Shown one piece after another: positions 1-12,231 of a stretch of 64,000 nt of DNA. Each line of letters starts with the position of its first letter. Position 1 is the stretch's first letter. The DNA comes from JADGRA01 sp052143535 (GTDB lineage Bacteria; Myxococcota; Myxococcia; Myxococcales; Myxococcaceae), in NCBI GenBank assembly GCA_052143535.1, contig JBKQSS010000005.1, forward strand, positions 32,629 through 96,628, read 5' to 3'. The notes under the pieces are model-generated. The model made no database searches and was not told where the DNA came from. It saw only the letters and a list, made by a program, of their open reading frames with translations. A program made the translations under genes and the position numbers.

Positions 1-580
1 CCGCCGCGACGTCTCCATCCTCGATCAGACGAATCCGGGCCCCGGCCGCTCTCAGTTCCGCAATCAGCCCCTCGTGTCTCGGCCGGTCGAGCACAATCAC
101 CGTCAAGTCCTCGACCCGCCGCTCCAGCTTGGCGGCCACTGCCCTCAGGTTCTCGGTGGGGCTCTTTCGCAGGTCGATGGCGCCCTTGGCCCGCGGTCCC
201 ACCGCTAGCTTCTCCATATAGGTGTCTGGCGCATTGAGCAGCTGGCCGCGCTCGGCCAAGGCAACCACGGCGATGGCCCCAGGGCGTCCATAGGCGCACA
301 GGTTGGTGCCCTCCAGCGGGTCGAGGGCAATGTCCACCTCCGGGTCGTCGGGGCCGCGGCGGCCGACCTCCTCGCCGATGTAGAGCATCGGTGCCTCGTC
401 GCGCTCACCCTCCCCGATGACCACCGTTCCTCGGATGGGCAACGCGTCAAAGGCCTTGCGCATCGCATCCACCGCGGCTTGGTCGGACAGGTGCTTCTCC
501 CCTCGTCCCATCAGCCGCGCCGCCGCGATGGCCGCCATCTCCGTCACGCGCACCACTTCCAGCGCCAAGTTGCGGTCCAT
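1..580 (-). CDS. glpX: Class II fructose-1,6-bisphosphatase, 5' part (runs off the window)
   Basis: Hydrolyses fructose-1,6-bisphosphate to fructose-6-phosphate in gluconeogenesis; cytoplasmic and metal dependent. The first 193 codons are present and begin MDRNLALEVVRVTEMAAIAA, the typical GlpX start. Family motifs follow: GEGERDEAPMLYIGEEVG near residues 57-74 and the metal/phosphate site DIALDPLEGTNLCAYGRPG near residues 84-102. The remaining C-terminal part lies beyond the left edge. The ATG overlaps the TGA of the thioesterase gene upstream as ATGA, so the two are probably one transcript with coupled translation. I see no internal disruption. The family call is firm; only the missing 3' part limits it. 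Confidence 0.93.
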   Translation of the reverse strand, partial: MDRNLALEVVRVTEMAAIAAARLMGRGEKHLSDQAAVDAMRKAFDALPIRGTVVIGEGERDEAPMLYIGEEVGRRGPDDPEVDIALDPLEGTNLCAYGRPGAIAVVALAERGQLLNAPDTYMEKLAVGPRAKGAIDLRKSPTENLRAVAAKLERRVEDLTVIVLDRPRHEGLIAELRAAGARIRLIEDGDVAA

Positions 581-999
581 CAGAGTTCCCCCTTGTCCAC
601 TTCGCCCTTCTTGCCGACCAGCTGTGCAACGTGCTCTGGGAGTCGCGCGGGCTTCCCCGCCCGCGTGAGGCAGGCGTGCACCGTGTGCCCGAAGCAGAGC
701 AGCACGGACTCACCCTCCCGACGAACCTCGTAGACGAAGGTCAACCGGACCCGGGAGGCGGAAGAAACCTGGGCTCCAATCAACAGCATGTCGTCGTAGC
801 GCGCCGGCGCCCGGTAGTGCACCACCGCCTCCACCACCGGAAGCATCAGGCCTTGCGCTTCGAAGGCCAGGTAGGTCCCGCCCAGTGCGCGAAACAGCTC
901 GTTTCTCGCGTGCTCGAAGTAGCGGAGGTAGTTGGCGTAGTACACCACCCCCATCTGGTCGGTGTCTCCGTAGATGACCCGCTGTCGCGCTTCAAACAT
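580..999 (-). CDS. YbgC/FadM-type acyl-CoA thioesterase
   Basis: Hotdog-fold thioesterase of about 139 residues, predicted to hydrolyse acyl-CoA thioesters in the cytoplasm. The start at MFEARQRVIYGDTDQMG is chosen because the hotdog domain begins there; an upstream start would add 23 unconserved residues. The signature YGDTDQMGVVYYANYLRYFEHAR contains the catalytic Asp of the 4-hydroxybenzoyl-CoA thioesterase/YbgC family. Length fits the family. The TGA overlaps the ATG of glpX. In many proteobacteria ybgC precedes tol-pal genes; here it precedes glpX, so its cellular role is not given by context. The natural substrate is unknown. Confidence 0.85.
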   Translation of the reverse strand: MFEARQRVIYGDTDQMGVVYYANYLRYFEHARNELFRALGGTYLAFEAQGLMLPVVEAVVHYRAPARYDDMLLIGAQVSSASRVRLTFVYEVRREGESVLLCFGHTVHACLTRAGKPARLPEHVAQLVGKKGEVDKGEL

Positions 1000-1105
1000 T
1001 GGGGGCGAGGACGGTACTCCACCCACGGCCAGCGTGGTGGTGCGGAAAGCGTGTTTGCTGTCTTGCACGCGGAGCCACCGTGGGCTTCATAAGAGGGCCC
1101 CGCCC

Positions 1106-2737
1106 ATGCGCTCCCCTGCCCCCGTCCGCAGCCTCGTCCTTGCCCTGCTTCTCCTCGCCGCGCCCGCCTGGGCCCGGCCGCCCCGACTGACGCTCTTCAT
1201 CACCGTCGACTCGCTCGGGACCGACCTCCTGTTGCGCAACCGGAGCCACCTCCGAGCTGGCCTGGCCACGCTGTTGGAGAAGGGGGCCTTCTTCCCGGAC
1301 ACGCGCTACGAGCAGGCCGAGGTGATGACGGCCCCTGGCCATTCGGTGCTCGCCACCGGGGCCTACCCCTGGCGTACCGGGATTGTGAGCAACCGGCTCA
1401 TCAACCGGGGCACCGGCAAAGAGGAGCCCATCTTCTGGGACCCCAACCACCCGGTGCTCGGCACCCCGCCCGGGCCGGAGGACAGCTCACCCGAGGCTCT
1501 CCTCGGAGAGACGCTGGCGGACCACTTGCGCCTCTTCACTGCGCGGCTGGGCAAGGTGGTGGTCCTGGCCGGCAAGGGGCGCGCGGCAATTCCCCTGGCA
1601 GGCCGGCTGGGGGAGCCCTTCTGGTTCAGCGAGGCCGTCGGCCGCCTGGTCACCGGCACCTTCTACGCCAAGGAACTCCCGGCTTGGGTGAAGGCCCTCA
1701 ATGAGAGGCGACTGCCGGACCAGGCCTTCGCGCTCTCCTGGACGCTGAGCCTTCCGGAGAAGGCCTACAGCGGCCAGGACGACCGGCCCTTCGAGGCCGA
1801 CGCCTACGGCATGAAGCGTAAGTTTCCCCACCCGCTCTCGGCCGGGCTTCCAGCGCCGGGTCCGCAGTCCTACCAAGCCTTCGCCAGCTCACCGTACTTC
1901 GATGACTTCCTCGTCGAGGCGGCCAAAGCGGCGCTGACGGCGGAGCAGCTTGGTAAGGACGAGGTTCCTGACTTACTGGCGGTCAGCTTCAGCGCCCTGG
2001 ACCGCGTCTACCACCTGTACGGCCCCTACTCCTGGGAGGTGCAGGATGCGCTGGTGCGGCTGGACCGCTCGCTGGGGGAGCTCCTCGCTGCCGCCGAGCG
2101 AGCCGCCGGCGGCCGCTCCAACCTTCTCGTCGTCTTGAGCTCGGACCACGGCGGGGCCGCCATTCCAGAAGAGCTCATCGCCACTGGCCTGCCCGGGCTG
2201 CGGGTGAAGCCGTCCTCCCTCAAGGCGGCGCTGCAGGCCGAGCTCACCAAGCAATTCGGCGCCCCCTTGCTGCTCGGCTTCAGCGAATTCGAGGTGGTGC
2301 TGGACGACAACGCCCTGGAGACGCGGCACCTGGACGCTCCAGCAGTGAGGCGCGCCGTCGCCGGATGGCTTGCCCGCCAGCCGGGCGTGGCCCTGGCCGT
2401 GGCCCGCGATGACCTCGGGGGCTGCGATGACTTTCAGGGCTACGGAGGCGCTCTCCGCCGCAGCTACTTCCCCGGGCGCAGCGGCGACGTCCTCTTCCTG
2501 TTGCGGCCCTTTGCCGTCCTGGACGAGCAGGACGATGGGACAAGCCACGGGCTGCCGTACAGCTATGACGCTCAGGTGCCGCTCCTCCTCTACGGACGGG
2601 GCGTTCGCCCAGGCACTTACACCCAGCGCATTCAAGCGGTGGATGTCGCAGCCACCACCGCCATGTTGATGGAAATGGGGGGCCTCGCCGGCGCCGAGGG
2701 CGTCGCCCGCAGCGAGGCCATCTCTCTCATCCGCTGA
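1106..2737 (+). CDS. Secreted PafA-like alkaline phosphatase / type I phosphodiesterase
   Basis: Exported metallo-phosphatase of 543 residues in the alkaline phosphatase superfamily. The ATG at 1106 is chosen because it opens a clear Sec signal peptide (hydrophobic run LVLALLLLAAPAWA, then the mature start). Metal-ligand and nucleophile motifs appear in family order: FITVDSLGTDLL (first Asp), EVMTAPGHSVLATGAYP with a Thr nucleophile as in PafA-type enzymes, a central SFSALDRVYHLYGPYS with Asp and His, LSSDHGG, and DDGTSHGLPYSYDAQVP with the last His. It is monocistronic and convergent with nadC, 22 bases away. Substrate (phosphate monoester, diester or nucleotide) cannot be told from sequence. 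Confidence 0.85.
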   Translation: MRSPAPVRSLVLALLLLAAPAWARPPRLTLFITVDSLGTDLLLRNRSHLRAGLATLLEKGAFFPDTRYEQAEVMTAPGHSVLATGAYPWRTGIVSNRLINRGTGKEEPIFWDPNHPVLGTPPGPEDSSPEALLGETLADHLRLFTARLGKVVVLAGKGRAAIPLAGRLGEPFWFSEAVGRLVTGTFYAKELPAWVKALNERRLPDQAFALSWTLSLPEKAYSGQDDRPFEADAYGMKRKFPHPLSAGLPAPGPQSYQAFASSPYFDDFLVEAAKAALTAEQLGKDEVPDLLAVSFSALDRVYHLYGPYSWEVQDALVRLDRSLGELLAAAERAAGGRSNLLVVLSSDHGGAAIPEELIATGLPGLRVKPSSLKAALQAELTKQFGAPLLLGFSEFEVVLDDNALETRHLDAPAVRRAVAGWLARQPGVALAVARDDLGGCDDFQGYGGALRRSYFPGRSGDVLFLLRPFAVLDEQDDGTSHGLPYSYDAQVPLLLYGRGVRPGTYTQRIQAVDVAATTAMLMEMGGLAGAEGVARSEAISLIR

Positions 2738-2759
2738 AGAGAGGCGCTGACGCGACGCG

Positions 2760-3602
2760 TCAGCGGGACCGGGGCAGCAGCTCGAGCGAGAGGTCCATCG
2801 CCCGCGCGGAATGGGTGAGGGCTCCCAGAGAGACATAGTCCACGCCCAGGGCCGCCAGCTTGGGAAGCCGCTCTAGGGTGACACCTCCGGAGACCTCGAC
2901 TTCCACACGCCCGCGAATGCGCCGGACGGCCTCGGCTACCGCCGCGTCCTCCATGTTGTCCAATAGCACCACGTCGGCACCACCGGACACAGCGTCCTCC
3001 AGCTGGGCGAGCGACGTCACCTCAATTTCCACCTTCACCAGCCGCGGTGCGCTGGCACGGGCTTGCCGGAGCGCCTGCAGCACGTTGCCGCCCATCGCCA
3101 CCAGGTGGTTGTCCTTGATGAGGACGCCGTCGAAGAGTCCAAAGCGGTGATTGGATGCGCCGCCAGCCCGCACCGCGAGCTTGCTGAGCGCCCTCATGCC
3201 GGGCGCCGTCTTTCGGGTGTCCAGCACCCGGCACTTGGTTCCCCGCACCGCGTCGGCTGCCTGCGCCGCCAAAGTGGCGATGCCGCACAAACGCTGAACA
3301 AGGTTGAGGGCGGTGCGCTCGCCGACAAGCAGCGCGCGGAGGGAGGCTGAGATGGTCGCCACCACGGTGCCCGCCTCCACCCTCGCGCCGTCCTCGAAAT
3401 GGAAGGCCACGGTGGCCGCCATCTCGAGGCGCTGGAAGACGCGCGCGAAGGCTTCGGCGCCGGCAAACACCAAGCGCTCTTTGGCCACCAGCTCGGCGCC
3501 GCCCCGCGCGGACGCGGGGACGAGGGCCGATGTGGTGACATCCCCCGCCGGGCCGAGGTCCTCGTCCAGTGCGAGGTCAATCAGCCGGTCGAGGGCGTCC
3601 AT
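2760..3602 (-). CDS. nadC: Nicotinate-nucleotide pyrophosphorylase (carboxylating)
   Basis: Quinolinate phosphoribosyltransferase: quinolinate plus PRPP gives nicotinate mononucleotide, CO2 and PPi in de novo NAD synthesis. The 280 residues match the usual length. Recognisable are ERTALNLVQRLCGIAT (about 98-113), the PRPP/substrate region RKTAPGMRALSKLAVRAGGASNHR, FDGVLIKDNH, EIEVTSLAQLEDAV and the C-terminal SGGVTLERLPKLAALGVDYVSLGALTHS. The ATG at 3602 gives the family-typical start MDALDRLIDLALDEDLGPAGDVTT. It lies 30 bases downstream of valS on the same strand and is probably the last gene of a romR-valS-nadC run. nadA and nadB are not in the window. Confidence 0.94.
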   Translation of the reverse strand: MDALDRLIDLALDEDLGPAGDVTTSALVPASARGGAELVAKERLVFAGAEAFARVFQRLEMAATVAFHFEDGARVEAGTVVATISASLRALLVGERTALNLVQRLCGIATLAAQAADAVRGTKCRVLDTRKTAPGMRALSKLAVRAGGASNHRFGLFDGVLIKDNHLVAMGGNVLQALRQARASAPRLVKVEIEVTSLAQLEDAVSGGADVVLLDNMEDAAVAEAVRRIRGRVEVEVSGGVTLERLPKLAALGVDYVSLGALTHSARAMDLSLELLPRSR

Positions 3603-3632
3603 GGTGAAGCTGCCCCACTCGGGGTGAGGACG

Positions 3633-6715
<3,083 letters not shown>

Positions 6716-6719
<4 letters not shown>

Positions 6720-7912
6720 GCCTTGGCCTCCCGCTCCCGCATGGTGCGTTCCACGTACTCCTTGATGATGGTTTCCGCCAGCTGCGGCACCACTTCCCAG
6801 GCGATTCGCTCGATGACTTCCTGAGATGCATTCTTGAGGGCCGCGCGAAGCGCCGCCTCGCCCCCATCGGCCGACGCCGGGGGCGCGAGCGGGGTGGGTG
6901 CGTCCAACAGGCCGACGTCGAGGGTCATCTCCTCCACGCTCTCAGAGATGCCTTGGGGAGCGGGGGCCGGCACCCCCGGCGTCGTCCCCAGGGTGAAGGA
7001 CTCGCGCGCGCGCGGCTGTAGCGTCGGCAGCGGCGCCGGGGCGCGCGGCGCCCCGGCCGGAGCGAAGGGCTGCCCAGGCGGACGCACCAGCGCTGGATTG
7101 GTCTGCGTGGGCAGCGACGCGCCGGGCGGCCGCGGCAGCCCGGGGCTGGTCAAAGGCGGTAGGCCCGGGCGGGGCGAGGCTGGCACGTACGGCGCTGACG
7201 GAGGCCGGGCCACCCCAGGGGTGCTTTGAGTGACGGCGGCGCCCGGAGGCCGGGGCGCTGCTGGCGCTCCCGAACCGGGAAAGGCAGTAGGTCGCGGGAC
7301 AGTCGGTCCGCTGCTGAGGGGCGTCGGCGCGCCCGGAGGCCGGGGGACACCGGCCGGTCCCGGCATCGGCTGGGGGACACCACTCGGGGGCCGCTGGACC
7401 CCGGCTGCGGGGGTGAAGCCGCTTCCCGCCAGCGGCGGCCGTGCAGGCATGCCTGCCATCGGGGCTCTCGGTCGGGGTGCGAAGGGGGCTTGGTCGGCGG
7501 TGGGCGGCGGCACGTAGGCGCGCGCCGGGGGCGGGATGCCCGCGGGCAGTCCAACCAGCGCGCGCACCTTGTCAATTAACGCCTGGCTTTCGAAGGGCTT
7601 GACGATGAAGTCATCGGCCCGCACCGCGCGGGCCCGGGCTTCGTCGAAGGGCTCGAAGTTGCCGGCCAGCAACAGCACGCGGATGGACGCCGTGGCCGGG
7701 TCAGCCTTGAGCGCCTCACATACCTCGTAGCCGCTTTTTCCCGGCATGAGGACGTCGGCCAGCACGCAGTCCGGCTTGAGCTCGCGGGCCCGGGAAATGG
7801 CGTCCATGCCGTTGTCCACGAAGGTGATGGACACGTCCTCCACGGCGAAGACCATCCCGATGACTTTGCGAATGGTGAGCGAGTCGTCGGCTACCAGCAG
7901 CTGCTTCGGCAT
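6716..7912 (-). CDS. romR: RomR-type response regulator (receiver, Pro-rich linker, conserved C-terminus)
   Basis: 398-residue protein with an N-terminal receiver domain (about 1-122): acidic pair DD at 9-10, phospho-acceptor Asp53 in CVLADVLMPGKSGYEVCEAL, and Lys in FIVKPFES. A long Pro/Gly/Ala linker (about 125-320, repeated PRPPGA-like units) follows, then a conserved C-terminal piece VIERIAWEVVPQLAETIIKEYVERTM. No DNA-binding or enzymatic output domain is present. This layout, with Asp53, is that of Myxococcus RomR, which sets cell polarity for gliding with MglA/MglB; RomR is known to bind the polarity machinery. The ortholog claim is inference from architecture. It is followed by valS (CTGA overlap) and is divergent from the receiver-GGDEF gene, with 166 bases between them for both promoters. 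Confidence 0.72.
6727..6731 (-). promoter_or_regulatory. Shine-Dalgarno for the CTG start of valS
   Basis: GGAGG within the last codons of the romR-like gene, followed by a 7-base spacer and CTG at 6719-6717. It is the only well-placed ribosome binding site that can serve a valS start upstream of the HIGH motif, and it is the reason for choosing CTG. Confidence 0.6.
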
Positions 7913-8078
7913 GGGGCAGGGCCTCGGAGGAAAGCCTCAGGAATCCTTCAGCAAATCCCGGTCATTGGAAGGGCGCGAGACAACACCTGTCAAGTTTGCA
8001 ACGACCCCAAGTGGGCTGGTGTGCGGCTATCCGCGCCGAGGGATGAACGGATAGCATTTTTCGCTGATTCCTCCACCC

Positions 8079-9443
8079 ATGGCGCGCGTTCTCCTGGTCG
8101 ATGACGAGAAGGTGGCCCGGGCAGTCTACGGCGACTACCTCGCCGACGCCGGCCACGAGGTGCATGCCGTGAGCGGCGTCACCGAGGCACGCGCCGCGCT
8201 GGCGCTCCATCCTTTTGACATTGTGGTGACCGACCTCATCCTCCCCCAGGGAGACGGGATGGAGGTCCTTCGCCATACCAAGGAGCGCTACCCGGACGTG
8301 GAGGTGGTGCTGATTACGGCCCTGGACAAGGTGGGCCCCGCGGTGCGGGCCATCAAGAGCGGCGCGGCCGAGTACCTGGTGAAGCCAGTCCGCCCCGAGG
8401 CACTGCGCCATGCCGTGTCGCGGGCACTCACCACGCGGCACTTGCTACAGGAGAACGCGGCGCTCCGACGCCACGTGGCCCTGGTCGAGGCCGGGCAGCG
8501 ACTGCTCACCGTGCTCGACCGCGGACGCCTCGGCTCGGCGGCCGCGGGAGCTTTCGTCCAACTGTGCCAGGTCAGCGCCGCCTTGGTATGGACGCGCGGA
8601 CCCAATGGCGAGCTCCGCCACGAGGCCGCCGATGGCGTCCCGGGCCAATTCCTCGCTCCCCTTCAGGCCGCCTGCGAAACCCACCTGCGCGCGCACCCCT
8701 CGCGCGCTTTCGAGCTCACCGCCCTCCCCCACTTCGCCCAAGGCGTCGCGGTGCCGGCGCTCGACCCCTCGGCTGGGCTGCGGGGCTGGGCCGTACTGCT
8801 TCTGGAGGGGGCCGAGCCGGCAGGAATGCGGGACACCGCCAGCTACCTGGCTCAGCACCTGGCGCTGGCGCTGCACCACGCGGACCGCATTGAGCAAGCG
8901 GAGGACCTCGTCTACTTGGACGACCTCACCCGGCTCTACAACGCCCGCTACCTCGACGAGGCGCTGGAGCGCGAGTTCGCAGGAGCCGATGGCCACCAGC
9001 CATTCAGCATCCTCTTCCTCGACTTGGACTACTTCAAGACGGTCAATGACACCCACGGTCACCTGGTGGGCAGCAAGCTCCTGATCGAGGCGGCCCGGGT
9101 GGTGAAGTCCTGTACCCGCGACCAGGACGTCGTGGCCCGCTGGGGCGGGGATGAGTACGTCATTCTTTTGCGCGAGACTGACTCCGGCGGCGCACTGAAG
9201 GTGGCCGAGCGCATCCGCCGGGCCGTCGAGTCCCATCACTTCCTGGCGCGCGAGGGCTACGGCTTGAGCCTCACCACCTGCGTCGGCGTGGCCAGCTACC
9301 CGGAGCACGCGACGGACAAGCGCACGCTCGTGGACCAGGCCGACCGCGCCATGTACCGGGGCAAGAAGAGCTCGCGCAACGTGGTGTACCTCGCGAGCCC
9401 CAACCACACCGCGGTGCCCGCGGCTCGCAGCGGCGCCGCCTGA
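8079..9443 (+). CDS. Receiver-GGDEF diguanylate cyclase
   Basis: 454-residue cytoplasmic signalling protein, predicted to make cyclic di-GMP from two GTP. Residues 1-120 are a receiver domain with Asp52 (DIVVTDLILPQGDGMEV) and Lys in YLVKPVRPEA. The middle (about 130-285) looks like a GAF-type sensory module but is divergent. Residues 290-440 are a GGDEF domain: LDDLTRLYNARYLDEAL, LDLDYFKTVNDTHGH and the active site GGDEY at 356-360. An RDQD inhibitory I-site sits at 347-350, exactly five residues before the active site, so product feedback inhibition is expected. ATG 8079 starts directly on the receiver. It is divergent from the romR-like gene and convergent with groEL. Confidence 0.9.
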   Translation: MARVLLVDDEKVARAVYGDYLADAGHEVHAVSGVTEARAALALHPFDIVVTDLILPQGDGMEVLRHTKERYPDVEVVLITALDKVGPAVRAIKSGAAEYLVKPVRPEALRHAVSRALTTRHLLQENAALRRHVALVEAGQRLLTVLDRGRLGSAAAGAFVQLCQVSAALVWTRGPNGELRHEAADGVPGQFLAPLQAACETHLRAHPSRAFELTALPHFAQGVAVPALDPSAGLRGWAVLLLEGAEPAGMRDTASYLAQHLALALHHADRIEQAEDLVYLDDLTRLYNARYLDEALEREFAGADGHQPFSILFLDLDYFKTVNDTHGHLVGSKLLIEAARVVKSCTRDQDVVARWGGDEYVILLRETDSGGALKVAERIRRAVESHHFLAREGYGLSLTTCVGVASYPEHATDKRTLVDQADRAMYRGKKSSRNVVYLASPNHTAVPAARSGAA

Positions 9444-9531
9444 GCTATTGACGGCTCGTCTCGTGGACAGCAGCTGAGCGACGGCCCCAACGGACAGAGA
9501 GCACCGGCGCCCATCCTCGGGGGGGAGTGGC

Positions 9532-9557
9532 TGGCCCCGCGTGAGGAGGTGGGGCCA
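9532..9557. terminator. Hairpin between convergent genes (7-bp stem)
   Basis: TGGCCCC at 9532-9538 pairs with GGGGCCA at 9551-9557 across a 12-base loop. It lies in the gap between the convergent receiver-GGDEF gene and groEL. There is no clear U-tract, so the termination role is only suggested by position. Confidence 0.35.
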
Positions 9558-9565
9558 CCGCCCGT

Positions 9566-9589
9566 GCAGCCCTGATGCTTCAGGGCTGC
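9566..9589. terminator. Strong hairpin between receiver-GGDEF gene and groEL
   Basis: A perfect 10-bp inverted repeat, GCAGCCCTGA (9566-9575), loop TGCT, TCAGGGCTGC (9580-9589), sits between the two convergent stop codons. On the plus strand it is followed by CCTTT, a weak T run. It could serve as a terminator for either or both genes. Confidence 0.6.
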
Positions 9590-9615
9590 CCTTTGCCTCG
9601 GCCTGCGCGCGGTCT

Positions 9616-11268
<1,653 letters not shown>

Positions 11269-11313
11269 GGCTTAAGCCTCCTGAATTGCTGAGAATTCTA
11301 CGGGTCGGGCCGA

Positions 11314-11340
11314 TTGGCACTCGACACTTCTGGGTGCCAA
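11314..11340 (-). promoter_or_regulatory. CIRCE-like operator (HrcA site) upstream of groEL
   Basis: TTGGCACTC, nine bases, GGGTGCCAA. The arms match as an inverted repeat at 8 of 9 positions, and the layout is that of CIRCE (TTAGCACTC-N9-GAGTGCTAA), the binding site of the heat-shock repressor HrcA. It lies 46 bases upstream of the groEL ATG, just downstream of the predicted -10 box. Confidence 0.8.
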
Positions 11341-11366
11341 CGTAGATATCTCCCAGCAGTTGTCAA
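11339..11366 (-). promoter_or_regulatory. Predicted sigma-70-like promoter of groEL
   Basis: On the minus strand TTGACA (11366-11361) is followed after 16 bases by TACGTT (11344-11339). The -35 is a perfect consensus; the -10 is weak. The CIRCE-like element begins at the -10 end, so a repressor there would block initiation. Confidence 0.55.
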
Positions 11367-11644
11367 CCCCGAATCGCCGCGGCGACTCTCCTCGCCGAGT
11401 GCCGGGGCGCCCGCGGCCCACAAGTCTCGCCCTCTGACGGACGCCCGTGCCCGTCCTTTGGGACCCGCCCCGGTGCCCCTTCTGCGTCGCGGGTGATGCA
11501 GACTGCCCTGGACCCGAGGTGTTCTCGCGCTTGAATGCCGCGTGCTGCGCGGCGACATTCGTTGACGCCCCGAAACCTCGGCACCGAGGACGACGGTCCG
11601 ATGCGCAAATGTCGCAGAGAGCGCCTCAGCATCCACGACGCCGC

Positions 11645-12140
11645 AACACCTTCTTCAAGCTGCCAACCACGCTGCGCCGCATCGAGAGGATTCCCCGGTC
11701 CGCCGCCGTCAGAACGCGAACACTGACGCTCGACGAGTACATGGAGCCGAAGACCAGGGCCATGGTGATGCTGCTCTCAACGGCACTTACTGGCGGCAGC
11801 CAGTGACTGAGAAGCCCGTCCTCGGCACCGTGGAAATTTGGGAATTCATCAACACCACCGAGGACACCCACCCCATCCACCTGCACCTGGTGCGCTTTCA
11901 GCTGCTCGAAAGGCAGCATTTCGACTGTGCCAGCTACAACAGTCACAACGGCTTCAACACCATCGGGAGCCCGCTGCACCCGGGCCGAATGAGATGGGCT
12001 GGAAAGACACCCTCCAGACACACCCCCGGATGATGACGCGCATCATCGTTCCGTTTCAGGGCTACCCTGGGCGCTGCGTCTGGCACTGCCACGTGCTGGA
12101 GCACGCCGCCAACGAGATGATGCACCCCTGCGAGGTGGTG
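11645..12140 (+). pseudogene. Multicopper oxidase (CotA/bilirubin oxidase-like), C-terminal remnant with frameshifts
   Basis: The last ~165 codons of a multicopper oxidase can be read only by changing frame twice. Frame 1 gives TTLRRIERIP and TLTLDEYMEPKTRAMVMLL. A two-base insertion in CTCTC near 11775 moves to the frame reading NGTYWRQPVTEKPVLGTVE and EFINTTEDTHPIHLHLVRFQ, which has the HPIHLH copper motif. Loss of one A near 11989 moves to the frame giving NEMGWKDTLQTHP and YPGRCVWHCHVLEHAANEMM, which has the HCHVLEH type 1/type 3 copper motif. The N-terminal cupredoxin domains are absent upstream. This is a decayed and truncated gene, not a functional enzyme. Confidence 0.85.
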
Positions 12141-12231
12141 ATGGCGCCCCAACGGGCGAGCAGTCGCTACGCGAGCTGCGCTGTCCTCGGGCCTGTGGTA
12201 ACGCGAGACGTTTCCTGCGCGTCCACTCTGC

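Noticed and set aside
11803..12033. A separate small cupredoxin gene
   Set aside because: The frame is one segment of the frameshifted multicopper oxidase remnant and ends at a shifted stop.
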